From assembly GCA_020746105.1 (NCBI GenBank), contig CM036623.1, positions 6,802,001 through 6,866,000 of the forward strand: 64,000 nucleotides of DNA, in the 5' to 3' direction. The notes beneath the pieces were generated by a model, which was given only the letters and a program-made list of their open reading frames with translations, did no database searches and was not told the origin of the DNA. This stretch comes from Trogon surrucura (taxonomy: Eukaryota; Chordata; Aves; Trogoniformes; Trogonidae). The position numbers and the translations under genes were made by a program. Below are positions 1 to 12,814 of the stretch, piece by piece. Numbering within the stretch: position 1 is the first letter of the stretch; every line of letters starts with the position of its first letter.

Positions 1-3000
1 TTTGAAAGTAAACACACAAAAGATTTAAGTAGCTAAACTTGGTGTTAATGATTTTGCTATGAGTTTATGGCTCTCATTCACAAGTATTATTTCTAAATAT
101 ACAAAAGATGTTTGAGGTAATGCAAATGTATAGATTCACTTTCTTCTTTGCAGAGCAATCCTTATAGACAAGTTAAGTAAGCGAGGTGGTCTTTTCAACT
201 CTGCAGGTGCAGATTCTCATTATACAAACCAGTAACTGAGAAATGATCAAAATAAGAGGCACGGGGAGGCAAGTGGTTGTTGTGGAAAACCTGGAACGGT
301 GACATACTAGGGTTTGCAGGTGGGTAGCCTCTCTGAAGATTTTAGTATCCAACGACTCCCTACTTAACTACATTGTTAAAGTCTTCCTCCCAGCTACATG
401 GAGACTTTTCGTTAATAGGCTCCACGTTCAACAGGGGAGGAAGGCTATTCACAAACAGTCAGTGTTTGTTGCATAAAATGCGTTGTGCATGTACTATCTA
501 AATTTAAAATAGCATGATTTAGACCAACCTACTTGATGAAGAGTCCTTAGAGGTCACTAAAGCTTTGATTTTCCAGTTAGCTTATTTTACAGCTAGTGCT
601 TTAGCAGCCATCAAAACCATAACGAGACAGATCAATCAGATTGCTTTTATTGGTCTACTGCGTACAATTCAATATAGGCAACAAGAGTATCCACTGAATC
701 AGACTTTGGAGGAATTTGCATTATACCATGGAATAGCTTTAACCTTGAGACTTCTAGAAAAACCAACAGTTTGATAATTAATCATGTGAATATGTATTTT
801 AATCTGAATGGTATATCTAATTAGAATATACATCTTTGTAAGAACTTTAAATACTATAATGCTGATAATAGATTTCTCTATAGGTCTTCAAATCTGCTGC
901 ACTATTTTTATCAAGAGAGTTCTGAAGGGTTCTCACTTGCAGTTAGGAGAGAATAAGTACAGAGTATTTTTTCCTGGTATAATTAATTGTGTATTTTTTA
1001 AAAAAATATATATTAGAAAAATGTAAATAATATATCTGCAAAATTGATGGATTGTTTTCATGCGCTATTAAAAGGATTTAATTTTTTCTTAGAAATTCTG
1101 TATGAGTAAAGTCTGCAAGTGACAGATATGTCAGTTACTGAGATGAAAAATTACAACATTCCAGAAACTCACAGCCAAAGAATTATTTAAGGTTCTCTGT
1201 GGATCTGACACTCATTGGACACTGCAAAAGTCATTATGATTGTTGTAGAAATCTTTGATCATCAGGTGATTTAGAGCAGCAGAGACAGAGACATTCAAGT
1301 AAACAGTGTGGAATTACTGTTATTTTTTGCTATTATGGTATCAAATTTGCCAGTTTCAAAAATAATATTCTTAACACCAAAATATAAGGATCCCCTTTTT
1401 TAAAAAAAAAAAAAAGTCTGCTTCTCTGTAGTTTCCTACGTTTACCTGTAAAACATGTCCAAAAAAGTCAATGCCTCAAGACATACTCTAAGATTCAGTG
1501 CCATTAGTTTTAACTACACTGTGTAAATGCTTGCAATACTGATACTATGTGTCCGTATTTTAAGTCTTAGTCTTGCTTTGATGCTGTGTCAGTCTCCAAA
1601 AATGGTGTGCCCGTGTCCTCCAGGAGAGAAAAGGAGGCCAAGTTCCCAGTTTCTATTGTGTTTAAAAGGTGACAACTGCAATCCATTATTTGGCTATTAT
1701 AAACAGGAATTACAGTAAGTGGCAAAGATTACAAGAGCAAACCCACTTTTCACCCTCTCTGAAGAAATGCAAATGCAACTGCACCTACTGTGCTACACAG
1801 TTGGGTACACAAGTGAGTGGCAGGAATGGCAACTCATACATTTCTGTTTTGCCATTTCTGTAAGTCATACAAGAACAGACCTCTGACCACTGACACGTTG
1901 TGAGTGATTTTTGCAAAAATACGTTCTTCTGAAAGTGGTTTAACGGAAATCTTATGACCAGCTGGTCAACGGGGATAACACACTGCATAAGCCTCCAGGG
2001 CACAGTAAATTTAGCTACAGACGTAAAAGCAAAAATCAGAGTTTCCTTAAAGGTATTAGCCTTAAAGGTTAATTTCCCACCTCAAGGTTGTTCCTGTACT
2101 CTAAATGAAATACTTCAAGAAGCTGCGCCTAGTAAAATAGTTTAAATAAATAAATAAAACTCCACCTGTCCGCAGAGCAAACAAGCTGCCAGAGTTGCCA
2201 CGAGCAAGAGGAGCTGCCTCCTGTGCAGACCCCATGCCAGATGACAGTCATAAACAAAGCTGAAGAAAGGCCAGTGGAAGAATAGTTACCCAGGCAAAAC
2301 ACCAAAGACAAATTAGGAGTGAATAATACAGTGTGACCACCACTAGTGATGACACGAATGACGGATATGAAGAGCTACTGAGAGGTTGGCAATAAATTGA
2401 CATTGACAGCTAGAAAACTGCTGGAGACTTGAAAGTAGTCTCTCATACTACCAAACGGAAGTGCTGAAAAAGAGAGTAAGAATTTGTAGTGCAGGATGTA
2501 AAACCCGTAACTTGTATCTATTACTTAACTTTGAAAACATTAAAAATCCAGCTATAGCTGGATTAAAGGCCCTTCTGCATACAGAATTAACTTTTCTTAC
2601 AGCAGCCAGTACTTCCAGGAATGAACTCATTTGGGGGCATCACTAAATTAGGAATATTGCACAGAAAGAGGTTCATTCTGCTAGGATTTTCTGCTGAATA
2701 TGTATCTCCAGGGAAAATGTAGAAGACCATGGCCCCTGTGCGAGGTATTTCTTATGGTAGCTTCAAACATTGTGGTAGCACAAATCATCATGAAATCACA
2801 TTTTTAAGGGTAAAGGGGTGTATGATAGCATATATATCCCAGGAACAATCTATCAGAATCCTGTTTCAGCCAAGACCAAAGTCTGACAAGTAGTTAAGAT
2901 CAATTAAAGCCACTTCTTAGGAAAAGAAGCTGGTGGAAAAGTCAGATTAGCTGTGCTGGAAACTGCCTCCATGTTGTCTCGGAGTCTCTGAGGGGGACAG

Positions 3001-6000
3001 AGGTTAAAAGCTGTGAATCACACACTCACTTGACTTAACAGAAACAGCCCCAGAGGCAAAGAGAAGAGGTAATATCTGCTTTTATACTATGCTAACACGC
3101 TCTCCAAGGATGAGGAGTATTTTGACAGATATGATCAAGTGAGACACTAGATTGTGCTTAAAACCAGGCAGTATTTCTGCGAGACAGCTCTACATCAGAT
3201 TTCCCCCAGTGAGTCAGGTAGATGTGCAAGTCATGGTGAATTTTAATGTGCTAGAGAACAGGCTGATTAAGCAATCACCTTGGGCATCTTCAAGTACAGC
3301 TGTAAAAAAATGCCCAGTGGAGAGTTGTGGCTCCGAGAGCTTTAATTTGTAGGGAGCTCAGAAAAGCTCCCCTCTTCCACACTCTGGATCTCAGGCACAA
3401 ATATTTTTGCAGCTTGGATTTGATCCCTGGCTATCATTTGATTAAAGTAGCATCTACAGATCAAAGTAAAGCTTCTTTTCTGATATGCTATTGGTTGTTC
3501 CAGGGTTTTAGAATGCCCTCCTGATTCATGAATGTAAGTGTCATCTGCTAAGACAAAGTTAACTAACAAAGGAACTAATTTATGTCTTTGTACTGAAGAA
3601 AGAGTTAAAAAAAAATGCTTAGTCTTTTTTTTTAATTTAACAGTTACAATTGAGTTTAATTAAGCTTGCAGGAAGCCTTCATCACCTTTCCAGTAAACAC
3701 AATAGGTGAAAGTGTATGAAAAACTTCCAGTCTAAAAACTGGTTCTTACAACAGCTGAGACAAAATATAACTGTTTCTAGGCATAGTGATTTGAGGTACT
3801 TCTAACAGCTTACAGTTTCTGGTTGATTTGTCAGACACCAAAAGTGTTTATTCCATTCACCTGGCTTTCACGTTTTTAATACTTATCTGTTGAGCTCAGG
3901 GTACTAGTCTACTAGCTTAACATACAACTAAGGCGATAAATGGTTAAATCAGATATTGGCAAACCAGCTTAAGCAAGTTTCTTTTTAGAAAGATGTTTGG
4001 AATTTAAATAGGGGAAAGTTGACAGCAATATTACAACGTGAGAAAGAGGCTGAAAAGAGGTCTGAGGCAAGCCTGAAAAGTTACAACAGGGTTCCCTTGG
4101 GAAAGGTTTGAATAGACACCAAAACAGTTTGTGGAAGAATATGGTTGAGCTTCCTTTTGTGGAAAAGAACATAATGTAGATATAAGGTCAACTGAGGTGA
4201 ATGAAGACAAGCAACACCTTGTCTATCGTCTTCAAAATGACTGAAAATCCACGATCTTCTAAAAAATGTGAACTAGATAAAAATGTATTACTCTTAAAAA
4301 ATACATGGGTTTCCAGTGACTGTAATCTTTTCTGTTTATCCTCGTAAGTACAAGGAATGATATGTTCCAAAACTTGGTGCAAAGGTTATCTGTACAAGCA
4401 CATTTGCTTACAGCTCCTAGCTGCCATCTGAATAGCTTAAACTGTAAATCACAGGACCCGTGACTTCAGTGGGAGTCTGAGAAAAGATGCACACATTACA
4501 GTGTGAATCTGGAAAGCAAGTATGAGAGACAAGCACTTGAACAATTGTCCTCAGCTCTCAGAAAAAAGCACCAGAAAGAGGACCAGTGTCACAGAGCAGC
4601 TTTAATTCTTAAGTGTACTGTGAATGGAAACAACTATCTATAACTACTTTACTATAGAACTATGTCAAAACTTTTATTAAAAGGCTAGAGATACCTCATG
4701 AACTCTTTAAAAAGTGTACTTTTTTCTGAAGCATTATTTTTTTGTAACTTCTCTGCATAAATTTTTTATATTTACTCAACAGTAACAAAGACACCAAAGA
4801 TATTAAATGTCACGAGTTCACCTTCTGACATCTTGAAATTTTTTTTATGGTTGTTTTTTGTTTTCTTTGGGGTTTTTGTTTTTAAATCAAAGTAATAAAC
4901 TAACATGCCTTTGGGAAAAGAGGATGCACGGAAGCAGCTGATAACAAGGAACTCAGAATGCTGACTGCATGTACAAGAGAGAATTATACACTATATGAGT
5001 CATGTTCTTTGCAAAGTAAGCACTGAAAGGTTTCAATTATAAGTAGAATTTCTAGCAGTATAACTCATATCTTACTAAACTTACTCCAAATCAGACTTGA
5101 GTAGGCATCGTAAGCACAGGTGAGGACTTTTTTATTACCACTGCTAGCAAGAACATATGAGATAGGTCTTAAATCACTGAAAAAAAACAGAGACTTGGTG
5201 ACTTAAGGAAGCATAAACTACAAGCTGTCTAGAAATATGGCAAAAAGAAATAATCACCTGCCATGACCCAGACAGAAAAACAAAGGTTAAAAACTGATAA
5301 TTGGTTGTTCAGTCCATAAATGAGTGGCCTGAACAACGGCTGAACTATGAAGTAAAAAAAGCTGTTGGGGAAGTTATTCGAGGCAGATAAGACAAAGGTC
5401 AAAAGGGAAGAATTGCAGAGGACCATAGAGACTGGGTGCTAAATAGCAGATGAAATTCAACGCAGGTCAATTTAAAAGTATAATAAAGGAATCTTAATTC
5501 TATGCATAAAGAACTACAAAGATCTATCACCACTTACAAACAAGGTTTCAGACTAGTAATAGATACTGCTACTAAAGTTTCATTTCAGGGCTCCAAAGTT
5601 ATAAAAAAAAATTCATATATATATATTGAAAAAATAAAAATAAAAACCAGGAAAGATTGCAACGAAATGAAACAACGGTCAGGTTACTCAATCCACCCAT
5701 AGCACATCTCCATTTTAAGCATGATGTGTCAGTCTAACCCCATCTAGCCCCAAGCGGATGGAGTCAGAACGGAGGCTTCTGTAAGACACCCCAGTGCACA
5801 GATTAGGCCTCTTCAGGTACAAAAGAGTTAACTGAGGTGCATATGACTGAGAAATACAAAATCATGAACAGCAACCACCATCACTATCCTTTCCAACATG
5901 GGAATTGAGGATTATCAAATGAATTGAGAACAATTTCAGAGAAGGGGGAAAAAAAGAAAAAGAAAAAAAGGACATCATACAATACATAGTCAAGCTAATA

Positions 6001-8129
6001 CACAGTTCCCTGGCCACTTTAGGGAAGCCATTAAGGATTTGGGTTTTTTTTCCAAACATTATTAAAGAAAACTGATAGTTTTTATTGTAGCAAGTAATGG
6101 CACGAAAACATCTAAAAAGAAATTTAATTTTTAGTCTGAAAGGCAGATGGTATGCAAGTTTATAGCCCAGGTAACACATAAAAATTTTGTTCAACAATAA
6201 ATTGGATTTCCATAATAATTGCCAAGATCCATAAAAATAGGTATAACCGTAAAACTCAACATGCTTACCTAGCAACAGAGCAGGAATTCTGTATTTATAT
6301 GCAGTAAGAATAAGATTGCAAATTAAAAAATAAAAGGGTATGCAAGTTCTTACCTATTGACGATCCAGAAAAATGCCTTTGGAAGGTCATTTGCCTCACT
6401 CAGGTTGAACATTTTCCTTAAGATGGGAAGAACAACCTATTTGTCAATGGAGTTGACTATGGAAGAGAGCTCAGGTGACAAGCCTAGACTTCTGGGATGC
6501 TTATGGTATGCATGGTGAATGCTGGCTTAAATCAAATGTCTAATGAAATTAAAGTCTAAAAGCTGTACATGAGTGGCTTAGGACCTGGTATCTTGAAAAA
6601 TAAATACTTCCTGCGCACGTATTTGCTGTGTGATAAAAATATTACTTGCCTACGTATATGGCAGTCATTACTTGCTACAGCAATAGCACCAGTTCTTTAT
6701 AAACTGAGGCTTTCAGACAACAATTCACCTGACATTTGGGGCAACGAAGCTGCTTACATGGATGGCAAATGCACTCTACAGCAATGCTGCAAATTCACTT
6801 GACAATTTGTCATGACACTCACACACAGCTCTAGAAAAAAAGAACACAAAAGACAGCGATACATCATTGCTGTTGAGGTTCACATCCTTCTGCTGCTATG
6901 GTTTACTTTTCAACACAAAGAGCAACACTGAGAAACAAAAAGAGGCCATGGGCTAATTGTATCGTTCTCTTTACAAGCATATACACAAATATAAAAACAC
7001 AAAGAAATGTTTATGAGAAAGCTCATAGCTTTGAAGAACTCTGGTTATTCTATCCAAATTTGTCACATTGGATTAAAATAACAAAATTAACCATCTGCAA
7101 TTTGGGTGTTACAAGCAGAGACGCAGGAAGAGCTACTGTTCATTACAGTAAGCAGGTATTATTGCTTATTCATTAATTCACTGTTTTAAGATCTTTTAGG
7201 TAACAGGTGTTGTCATTAAAAAATACAAAGCTCATTTAAAAAAAAAAAACAACAGAAAACAAGTTGCCTACCTATCTTTCAAAGTCTGGTAATACATGTG
7301 TGCTGGTGATGTATTTATCGCATGATGAATATTCCTTTTCAACTTTTTTTCAAATAGTGATGAAGGACTGTTAGCTCAATCTTTATTAATATTAAAGTGA
7401 CATCAAAGTACACATCTGTGGGGGAATAACTCTAAAATTCATACCAAGTGACTAGAAGACTTCACGTTCAGCAAGTGCAAGAAGAAGGGAAAAAAATTAT
7501 TTTAGAAGTGTTGTGTCTGGCACAGGCCTCTCTGACAGCCTAGCCATATAGCATGTAAAATCTAAAAGCTGCTGGAGTATAGCTAAACACTGCTATCCAA
7601 GCTGTCATAACTGTATTGCAGTTTAAAGATATTTCCTGACAAGAAAATTGAGAAAGCTGTCTGGCTAGTAAATCAAAACCTTCCTCCTCTTTCAGTGGCC
7701 AACCAACAGATGCAGTTTAGGTCACAGATGGTGTTTTTTACGTTTTGGTCTCCACGCACATCTTCGGCACAAGTACTCGCTTTCTTTACCACCAGTAGCG
7801 AGTAGTTCTTTTCAAAATCTTTGCCAATACACCAAGCTACTCACAAACTACTGTTAACTCAGAAGGTAAAAAGCTGCTGAGCAGGTAAGGTTCAGGAGAG
7901 CAGTCTGGCTTTGAATGATCTCATAATTTAAGATGATAGCGCATTTTGCTGTGGAATATGTTAATATGTGATTACATTACCTTGGGGAGACCTGAGAGAA
8001 GCAGAAATACCATCAAAAACAAAGGGTATAGAAGAAGTTGAAGGTCAAAAAAAAATTAAGAAACTTTAAAAAATAATATTAAGTACTTAATTGGTTTAAG
8101 AGTCTAAGTTAAAGCTTCCAAGTGGGTTC
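1..8129. other. AT-rich non-coding DNA, no gene seen
   Basis: No convincing coding region, RNA gene or interspersed repeat was recognised. Open frames are short (up to 137 codons at 5862-6275, minus) and have the Phe/Leu/Ser/Lys-rich composition expected of AT-rich chance frames. Small features are an A14 run at 1402-1415, a 20-bp perfect palindrome at 2545-2564, a T-rich stretch near 4840-4890 and a purine-only A/G tract near 5938-5970. Old, strongly diverged repeats could be missed by eye. Confidence 0.6.
2545..2564. repeat. 20-bp perfect palindrome
   Basis: The sequence AATCCAGCTATAGCTGGATT equals its own reverse complement with no spacer. The bases just outside (A on both sides) do not extend it. 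It could form a cruciform or bind a dimeric protein, but no function is implied by the sequence alone. Confidence 0.9.
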
Positions 8130-8420
8130 AACATTTTGCCTGTAGTTCTCTCATTTCCCTTGCAACCCACAAGATTATTTCTCGTCTCCTGTGCTCCCTG
8201 CGTGGGGGCTCTGCTCAGCACAGATGGCTGTCAGGAGCATCAGCCGGGGCTGCTCGGTCCAGCACACTCCCCTGCTGTGCCTACCAGGGGTCCCTTCAAT
8301 CAGGGCAGCACAGAACCAGCACCGAAATCTAAAGGTAGGTTCTGAGCTCCTGAGTGCATTTTTCAAAGTCTCAGAAAGTGTTTGTCGCTGTGACACTGAC
8401 TTCAGAAAAGCGTGACTCCA
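8130..8420. other. Locally GC-richer patch with a splice-donor-like site (plus strand)
   Basis: About 200 bp at 8165-8340 are clearly richer in G+C than the surroundings. On the plus strand an ATG at 8224 opens a frame that runs to AAAG|GTAGGT (GT at 8335), a good match to a splice donor. The protein read from it matches nothing I recognise and the ATG context is weak (C at -3). It could be a first exon of an unknown transcript, a decayed repeat or chance. Confidence 0.15.
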
Positions 8421-10723
8421 GAATGCTTAACTTAAAGGGAATTGCCACTTCTTCCTTTTTTCTTTTCCAAACCAATGCGTAGTGGTGAAATTAGACAAAT
8501 TCATTTTCATTCTCATTGCAAAGAGTAATTGGCTGGCAACATGTTAGTTAAACCAAATGATGTTTTGGGTGAACTCTGTATAAGCTGTCCATGAGAAAAT
8601 ATATAAAGCAACCTTGAGAAAATCAGAAGCTGATCGCTATGCGTGAGACCAGTGGGGTTCTGTAACAATCTGTGGAAGCAAATGTTTGTTTTTTCCAAGA
8701 GTGAGCTCAATGTCAAGACATCTCAACAAGTTTATGAAAAGATTCTTCATTAACAGACGATTGAATTCAGTGACTTGAGAAGTACTTTCTGGTCCTATAT
8801 TCCTGTAAGAGAGTAAAAGCCTGCTAAGGAAAGTATTTATTTAAATTTGAACAAACCTAGAACAAATGTCACGAATTAAGCACCTTATTCTATACAAGGA
8901 ATTAATTATAACCTTTTAAAGTATTTTCAGTAAGGCAACAGATCTAGTTAAGCAAGAGAAAGATGAAGATCACTGATGAGATACCAGGCCCAGCTCACTC
9001 CCAATTCGGAATGACAAAGGGATTAAATAAGAGAAACCTTAAGGGTTAAGTTTACCAGCCTGAGAAATGGCTGTTAAAACTGGCCAAACACTACTGGTTC
9101 TGATTCTTCTGTATATGACAACTTCTGCACATTCATTTTTTAAATTTGTAATTCTTAGTCTTTGTGTCTTCCAAAAATTTCCATGAAAAATGGGAGTGTT
9201 CTGAGCATTCAGAAAATTTCTCCTTTCAGTGTTTCATAGATCACCATTCAAATAGTCGAGATCTGGACTGTAAGTGGTTTAAGTACAAAGAGTGAATAAC
9301 CTGTGGCAGAAGTGGGAAACTTTCTGATGACACTAGAAGATGAAAGCATGCACTATGTGAAGATTTTTTTCCTTAAGTTTTACCACTAACTTCCTGCATG
9401 AATTTCTGACCAAACACTCCAGAAGTTTATAGTCAAATCTTCAACTTCTATAGATCAGATCCCCAGAAACATTTAATAACCTAAGTCATGTATGCAGACA
9501 TAGACTTCATTCTAGTCTTTGCAGAATTATCAGCAAGTCATTTACTTGCAGATTTTCAAAGAATTTTTTACACTTAATTTCCATTTAAAGCAATTAATGT
9601 CAACAAGACTAAAATAAGTAGTTGCTTACTGCTGACTTTGAGATAAAAATCACATACTCAGATGTAAAAGGAACTTAACAAATGAAGATTGAATTCCTCT
9701 AGAATCAAGTGGTCTCTAAAGAACTGATTGAAAAAGAAACTGTGAGCATATGGAGGTGCTTAAATTGACATGCACATATATACTTAAAGAGTACTTAGTT
9801 TATGACACTCATACATAGCTCAAATTAGAGAAGTGCTGGTCCATAAATAAAATTTTCTATTAAAATAATGTTCTACAGAGTTCTGTTCACAAAAACTGTG
9901 ATAGCACTTCTGGAGACTTCAAAGGATCATTGTTTTAAACTAAAGAACATAACAGCAACAAAGTCACGAAGGGAGCCTCTCTCAAAACCAAACCCATCAC
10001 ACACAACAAGCCACCAAAACCTGAAAACCAAGAAGATACAAGATTAGGTATCTTCACTTTCCTGAAAGCTGAAGAAGTTGTAGAAGACTTTCACTCCATT
10101 CACCAGGCATGCAGTGTCTATTTCACTCTCTCTCTGCTCAGAAATCCATTCAAGGAGCAAGCAAAGCAGACTATCAAAAGTCCTCTTAGCATGTGGAAGA
10201 GCTTTCTTTTGGAGGAAGTACAGTAGAGAGGGTGTAACTAGCAGTCTTTTATAGAATCATTGTGTTGGAAGTACAGAGTGAGTGCAGCATCAGGCCGGTA
10301 AGGAGGGCACTGAGTGCATATGGTCGGTTTGGAAGCATAGGGCAAAGAAAGAAACTTCTGAGATCAGCAAGATCACATCTTGCTTAGCTGTGGTCTCAGA
10401 ACTTCTCTCCCATCCTTAATTTAGGAGGAAAAAAAAAACCTAAAAGAGAAATGATAGCCTTTGCAATAAAGAATCCGTTTTGTTTCATGTCTGACTTCTT
10501 TAAGGTGCTCACTTGGTTCAGTACTACTCAGTAGCTAACCCATGGGAAGAAGACATCAAAGTAACACAGCTTAAAATGAAAAGCTACATAGAAATGAGCT
10601 TTATATGCTCTCAGTCACACAGATGCAAATAACAGTTGTAAAGGAGGGGGGGAAAAAAAAGCATTTGACAGAGGTTTGGAAGTTCTCAACTTTTCTGCAG
10701 CAAAGGACCATGGCAAAGCCCAG

Positions 10724-10751
10724 ACGCACACACGTGCGCGCACACACACAC
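10724..10751. repeat. 28-bp alternating purine/pyrimidine tract (CA/CG type)
   Basis: Every base from 10724 to 10751 alternates purine and pyrimidine. The tract mixes CA dinucleotides with a GTGCGCGC core and ends in five CA units. Such mixed CA/CG alternation is the classic Z-DNA-prone composition and is also a likely length-variable microsatellite. Confidence 0.85.
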
Positions 10752-12778
10752 TGTCCTCACTCCACAACTTCCCCAGATGAGAAATTCTATGAAAGAACTC
10801 GGTTCTATAAGGGGCAGAGGGCAGAAAGCATACTGACCTTAAAGTGCCTTGGACAAGCGTTATCAGGAAGAAAATAAATCTAACACAGGTTGCCAGTTAT
10901 AAATATTTTCTTTTTCTCTGGCAATTTAGATATACCTCAGCTGTCAGGCCTGCAGAAAAATATCACCTCAGTCACTGTCAAGCTTTGTTATTTCAACTGA
11001 TTGCTGATTTCGGTTGAAGTTTCAGACGAGTTAATTTCCTCTACAGAAAGGTACATGAGGCTCTTCTTAGTAATGATCTAGTCACTCCCTGACACACCCA
11101 AGTACATTATTTAGCAATGACAGTAACAAATACACAGAAGATAGAATTCCCTCCCTCTCAAAATCCATCTTTGCTGCTAGTTTGCATCTTCCACAGCGTC
11201 TCTGAGTATGCACAATCTTTTGATAGGCAAAATGCAATCTTGTTTTGTTCTGCTAATATATCAACCATCTAATGAAACGTTTAAATATATTACTTCCAGA
11301 TGGTTACAGTGGGATTTCCCCTTCCACTGTAACTCATTCTGATGCAGTACTTTATGTTTCTAACACACTCTAGGAATTCACAAAACTGTAAGGGTTTCAT
11401 TGAAGCATGGGTTGTAACATGAAGTATCCCAGTTCCTTCATCGTGAAAGAACAGGCACAGGATCCCAGAGCACAGACTTTCTGTAGGGGACTTCAATAAG
11501 GGTTCAGGATAAACTACATAGAGTCGCAGTCTTACATGAGAAAGGACACCTCAAATAATCAGCAGGTAACTGGATCCTAGACCGTCAAAATCCTGAGTTC
11601 TTCTCAGTAATTCAGACATCTTCAGCCACAAACTACTAAGATTTTACAGGCTTCTCTTGTACCATGTTTTTACTCCCTTAGCTTGCATTTGCTAAGCCTT
11701 GAAATGCTTCATGTTTTACAAGACTAGTTGTACAACTTAAAATGGAAACTATTTCTAAATCTTTCACTTCAACACATGCTATTTTTAGAGTCCTTTAGTT
11801 GACCTTACAAATCTTTTACCCTGCTTTAAGTACATAGAGCAAGATACCATAAAACGTACAAGAGCATAAAAATCCAGCATTTGCTATAAGTTAAAACTAT
11901 TATTTTCTTCATACTTCATAGTAGGAAGAAATTTTACAATTGATTTCACAATAATTGAGTTTAAAAAGCAGAATGTAATTTAACCGGAATTTAAATTGCT
12001 GCACTTACTGGAATACTTTATTTGTCACAAGGTCTAGGGGTTTAGAACTGACTAATAGACAGTGATGATGACAAATTAGTGTAGCAGACTTAATTTCTCA
12101 GAGTTGCACTGGATTTAGTCACTCAGCCCTCAGAATAATGGAATTGTGAGGCAAAATTCCTTCGCTACCAGCAGAATTTAGGAATAAGGGACTTCAGCTG
12201 CTTCTTTTGAGAGAGAGACTTTCTAATGGTGCTGTAACAAATAAACCTCTGCATGTCACAGCAGTCAAATTTATCACCTTCCTTCCCCTTTGAAACGGTA
12301 GCAGGATCACAGTTTACACAGGTTCCAGGCACACTCAAGAGTTCATTGCCTTTATCGGACAATCAAAAATAGTATGTGCCTGGTTAGTGCCCGAACTTTA
12401 CCATAGAGGTAGACAGAAGCTGCAACAATAAACTAGCTGCTTCCCTAAAAGAAAATAATAAAATGTAGCATTCCCAACGCAAAAATAGTTCAAGCACTTC
12501 AAAAACAAAGAAAAATATTTGTTTGCTACTAGTAATATCCATTTTGATCTCATGTGTGCAGTTTGCATTAGTGAGTAAAAAAAGATGTAATTTTGTACCT
12601 TGCCTCATGAGCAGCAGCAACTAAATTAAAAGGAGCCATAACATTTCATCATGATGTTTCTTGAAATTGCCTGTTTGTACAGATGTATGCACATACTTGT
12701 GCATCATTCTGAGTTTATATTTTTCAGTCTCATTAGAACACTGAATACTACACTTTGTCAGTCAGTAGTCAGTTGCAA

Positions 12779-12814
12779 TGTTACAGCTTTATGCAGTGTC
12801 ACAGCTTTATGCTT
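12779..12814 (+). repeat. 18-bp imperfect tandem duplication
   Basis: Two adjacent 18-bp units (12779-12796 and 12797-12814) match at 15 of 18 positions and share the core ACAGCTTTATGC. This looks like a small local duplication with no known function. Confidence 0.75.

Noticed and set aside
5862-6275. 137-codon open frame on the minus strand
   Set aside because: Extreme Phe/Leu/Lys/Ser bias and a poly-Phe/Ser run from an A/G-rich tract on the other strand.
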